NCBI GenBank assembly: GCA_903882825.1
Contig: CAIRYL010000031.1
Location: 1 to 14,373, forward strand
DNA length: 14,373 bases
Source of the DNA: an uncultured Candidatus Peregrinibacteria bacterium
Lineage (GTDB): Bacteria > Patescibacteriota > Gracilibacteria > CAIRYL01
Reading direction: 5' to 3'
Below the pieces are notes generated by a model that worked only from the letters and a program-made list of their open reading frames with translations, searched no databases and was not told the origin of the DNA. The position numbers and the translations under genes are program-made. Positions 12,194 to 14,373 of this stretch are shown here, piece by piece; the first letter of the stretch is position 1; each line of letters begins with the position of its first letter.

Positions 12194-14373
12194 TTACTGA
12201 CAGGCTTCACAGTCTGGTCCGTTGAGGATAGAGCACATTACTGCATCAATGGTTTTTCCAGAAGGGGAAGATGCTTCTTCTTCTGTGAATGTTTCTCGCT
12301 TATGGGTTCCCTTTTCACTAATGGTTGATTTTTCTACCTGTGTTGCGCCAAGAGTTCTGAGGTAATAGGTTGTTTTTAAACCCTTTTCCCATGCCATTTC
12401 ATACACTTCTGAAATATCTTTTCCACTGGTTCCTCGATAAAAAATATTAACGCTTTGAGATTGATCAATCCATTTTCCACGAACCGCTGCATGTTCTATA
12501 AAATATCGTACTGGGATTTCAAATACTTCTTTATATTTTGCTCGTATGTTTTCTGGAACTTCTAAAATACGCTGAATAGATCCATCTGAAGCCTTGAGCT
12601 TTCGACACATTTCACTACTCCAAAGACCTATTTTTTTTAAATCATGCACAAGGCTCGTATTAATAATCACAAATTCTCCTCCCATATTTGATTTCACGTA
12701 GAGGTTTTTATAAATTGGCTCTATACATGGAATACATCCTGCAATATTGGAAATAGTAGCAGTAGGTGCAATAGCCATACAGTTAGAATTTCTCATTCCA
12801 TATTGTTTTACTGCCAGTCGAACAGGAGACCAATCCATTTTCTCAGATTTTGAAACTCCTGTAGTTTGACCTCTTTCTTTCTCTAAAAGATCAATGGTAT
12901 CTACTGGGAAAATTCCTCGATCCCATTTTGATCCTTCAAAAGAAGGATATGCACCCCGTTCTTTTGCTAATTCTGTAGAAGAAAGAATGGCATGATACGA
13001 TATAAATTCCATCATTTCATCGGAAAAATTTACAGCTTCTTTTGAGTCAAAATTTAAGTTTTTTATGTAGAGTAAATCTTGGAATCCCATAATCCCCAGT
13101 CCTACTGGACGATGTTGGAGATTAGAGGTTTTTGTTTCTTTTGTGGGATAAAAATTAATATCTACCACATTATCGAGCATTCTCATCGCCACACGAATAC
13201 TGTGTGCTAAACGTTTTTCGTCTAAATTACCATTTTCATCTGCGTGTTGTGCAAGATTGAGAGATCCGAGATTACAAACAGCGGTTTCATCTTCCGAATT
13301 ATTGAGGGTAATTTCAGTACAAAGATTAGAATTATGAACCACTCCTACGTGATCTTGTGGAGAACGAATATTGCAGGGGTCTTTAAATGTAATCCATGGA
13401 TGTCCTGTTTCAAAAAGCATGGTAATCATTTTTCGCCAAAGGTCTTTCGCTGATATTTTTTTCCATCTTTTAATATGTCCTGATGCGATCAGATTCTCAT
13501 ATTCTTCATATTTTAATTCAAAAGCCTTTCCATATAAATCGTGAAGATCTGGAACTTCATTTGGTGAAAAGAGTGTCCAATCTTTATTTTCTTGTATGCG
13601 CTTCATAAATAAATCTGGAATCCAACTGGCAGTATTCATATCATGAGTTCGTCGGCGTTCATCACCAGTATTTTTGCGAAGCTCTAAAAACTCTTCTACA
13701 TCGAGATGCCAAATTTCCAAATAAGAACAAATGGCACCTTTTCGCTTTCCTCCTTGATTTACAGCAACCGCAACGTCATTGTTAATTTTTAAAAATGGAA
13801 TAACACCCTGTGAACTTCCATTGGTTCCATGAATATATGCTCCAGTAGCACGCACATTTGTCCAATCGTTCCCAATTCCTCCCGCCCACTTTGAAAGCTG
13901 AGCGTTATCAGAATAGACTTTAAAAATATTATAGAGATCATCTTTTACCGTAGAAAGATAACATGATGAAAGCTGTGGATGGTTTGTTCCTGCATTAAAT
14001 AAGGTAGGGGTAGAACTGACATATCTCAGTGTAGAAAGGATATTATAAAATTCTATTGCTCGTTTTTCTTTTTCCTTTTCGTTTATTGCGAGTCCCATTG
14101 CAACCCTCATCCAAAAATATTGAGGAACTTCTACCCTTCTTTTTTCAATATGTAAAAAATATCGATCATAGAGTGTTTGCATACCCAAATAGGTAATTAA
14201 ATGGTCACGATCTGGTTCTAGTGCATCTGCAATTTTTTGAAGATCAAATTCTAAAAGATTTTTACTCAGAAGTCCGTATTGAACTGATTCATGTAAGTTT
14301 CGAATAAAAAATGATCGGTAATGTTCTTCAAATAATTCTGGTTGAGAGGGGATTTTTACTTGAAATGCTTCCC
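12194..14373 (-). CDS. nrdA: Ribonucleoside-diphosphate reductase, large (alpha) subunit, class I (5' end off right edge)
   Basis: The frame is open to the right edge, giving 725 visible residues; a TTG at 14188 is not the start, because the upstream frame reads LEFDLQKIADALEPDRDHLI then YLGMQTLYDRY, a typical NrdA stretch. The enzyme reduces ribonucleotides to deoxyribonucleotides. All functional residues are visible: the redox Cys in LSSCYL (codon 13963-13961), the active site N-L-C-T-E with thiyl Cys (13321-13319), the second redox Cys in AVCNLGS (13276-13274), the radical-path Tyr pair in TTYYLRTLG (12367-12362) and the C-terminal CEAC shuttle cysteines (12211-12200). Two Tyr plus a CxxC tail indicate class I, working with an NrdB subunit and thioredoxin or glutaredoxin. 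An ATP cone, if present, is beyond the edge. NrdB is not in the window. Confidence 0.96.
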   Translation of the reverse strand, partial: EAFQVKIPSQPELFEEHYRSFFIRNLHESVQYGLLSKNLLEFDLQKIADALEPDRDHLITYLGMQTLYDRYFLHIEKRRVEVPQYFWMRVAMGLAINEKEKEKRAIEFYNILSTLRYVSSTPTLFNAGTNHPQLSSCYLSTVKDDLYNIFKVYSDNAQLSKWAGGIGNDWTNVRATGAYIHGTNGSSQGVIPFLKINNDVAVAVNQGGKRKGAICSYLEIWHLDVEEFLELRKNTGDERRRTHDMNTASWIPDLFMKRIQENKDWTLFSPNEVPDLHDLYGKAFELKYEEYENLIASGHIKRWKKISAKDLWRKMITMLFETGHPWITFKDPCNIRSPQDHVGVVHNSNLCTEITLNNSEDETAVCNLGSLNLAQHADENGNLDEKRLAHSIRVAMRMLDNVVDINFYPTKETKTSNLQHRPVGLGIMGFQDLLYIKNLNFDSKEAVNFSDEMMEFISYHAILSSTELAKERGAYPSFEGSKWDRGIFPVDTIDLLEKERGQTTGVSKSEKMDWSPVRLAVKQYGMRNSNCMAIAPTATISNIAGCIPCIEPIYKNLYVKSNMGGEFVIINTSLVHDLKKIGLWSSEMCRKLKASDGSIQRILEVPENIRAKYKEVFEIPVRYFIEHAAVRGKWIDQSQSVNIFYRGTSGKDISEVYEMAWEKGLKTTYYLRTLGATQVEKSTISEKGTHKRETFTEEEASSPSGKTIDAVMCSILNGPDCEACQ

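Noticed and set aside
12194..14188. A complete ribonucleotide reductase gene starting at 14188.
   Set aside because: That TTG is in the middle of a conserved NrdA stretch; the frame continues with family-like sequence to the window edge, so the gene is cut, not complete.

Overview
The window is 14.4 kb of AT-rich, compact bacterial DNA. The organism looks like a member of the Candidate Phyla Radiation (Patescibacteria). I infer this from the low GC, short intergenic gaps, weak or absent Shine-Dalgarno sites, a mix of housekeeping genes in small unrelated groups, and several small orphan genes. All twelve recognisable stop codons are TAA or TAG and none is TGA. Long genes nevertheless read through without in-frame TGA, so the UGA=Gly code of Gracilibacteria/Absconditabacteria is not in use. 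A relative with the standard code, such as a Peregrinibacteria-type lineage, is possible but unproven.

Layout. Positions 1-71 hold the last codons of a glyceraldehyde-3-phosphate dehydrogenase gene (plus strand). A membrane-anchored ankyrin-repeat protein (228-1046) and an unusual formyltransferase with an internal hydrophobic segment (1086-1943) follow on the plus strand. Converging on them from the minus strand are serS (seryl-tRNA synthetase, 4347-5627) and, downstream of it, a large YfhO-type membrane protein (1975-4290). From 5628 to 6098 there is no convincing gene. That gap holds a hairpin flanked by A and T runs, a GC-rich palindromic patch, and a repeat matching the ATTCCC-N8-GGGAAT pattern of Neisseria dRS3.

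From 6099 to 7508 there are three small minus-strand genes that I do not recognise: 108, 148 (secreted) and 90 codons. Their upstream regions share sequence. A 27-bp exact repeat precedes the first two, and a 23-bp exact repeat precedes the second and third. The second 23-bp copy lies in the divergent region shared with the next plus-strand gene. This small-gene island is the least explained part of the window.

On the plus strand, a single-chain transketolase (7698-9629) is followed by a crotonase-fold (enoyl-CoA hydratase-like) protein (9665-10501). The crotonase gene overlaps tail to tail with a minus-strand exported S41 processing protease carrying SLH-like repeats (10488-12146). Upstream of the protease, and possibly co-transcribed with it, is the large subunit of a class I ribonucleotide reductase (12194 to the right edge, 5' end cut off).

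The GAPDH end and the transketolase indicate glycolysis plus a non-oxidative pentose phosphate route, and NrdA indicates that deoxynucleotides are made by the cell. YfhO, the formyltransferase and the SLH-protease all point to envelope work, but they are not in one operon. I found no rRNA, tRNA, CRISPR array, transposase or phage gene.
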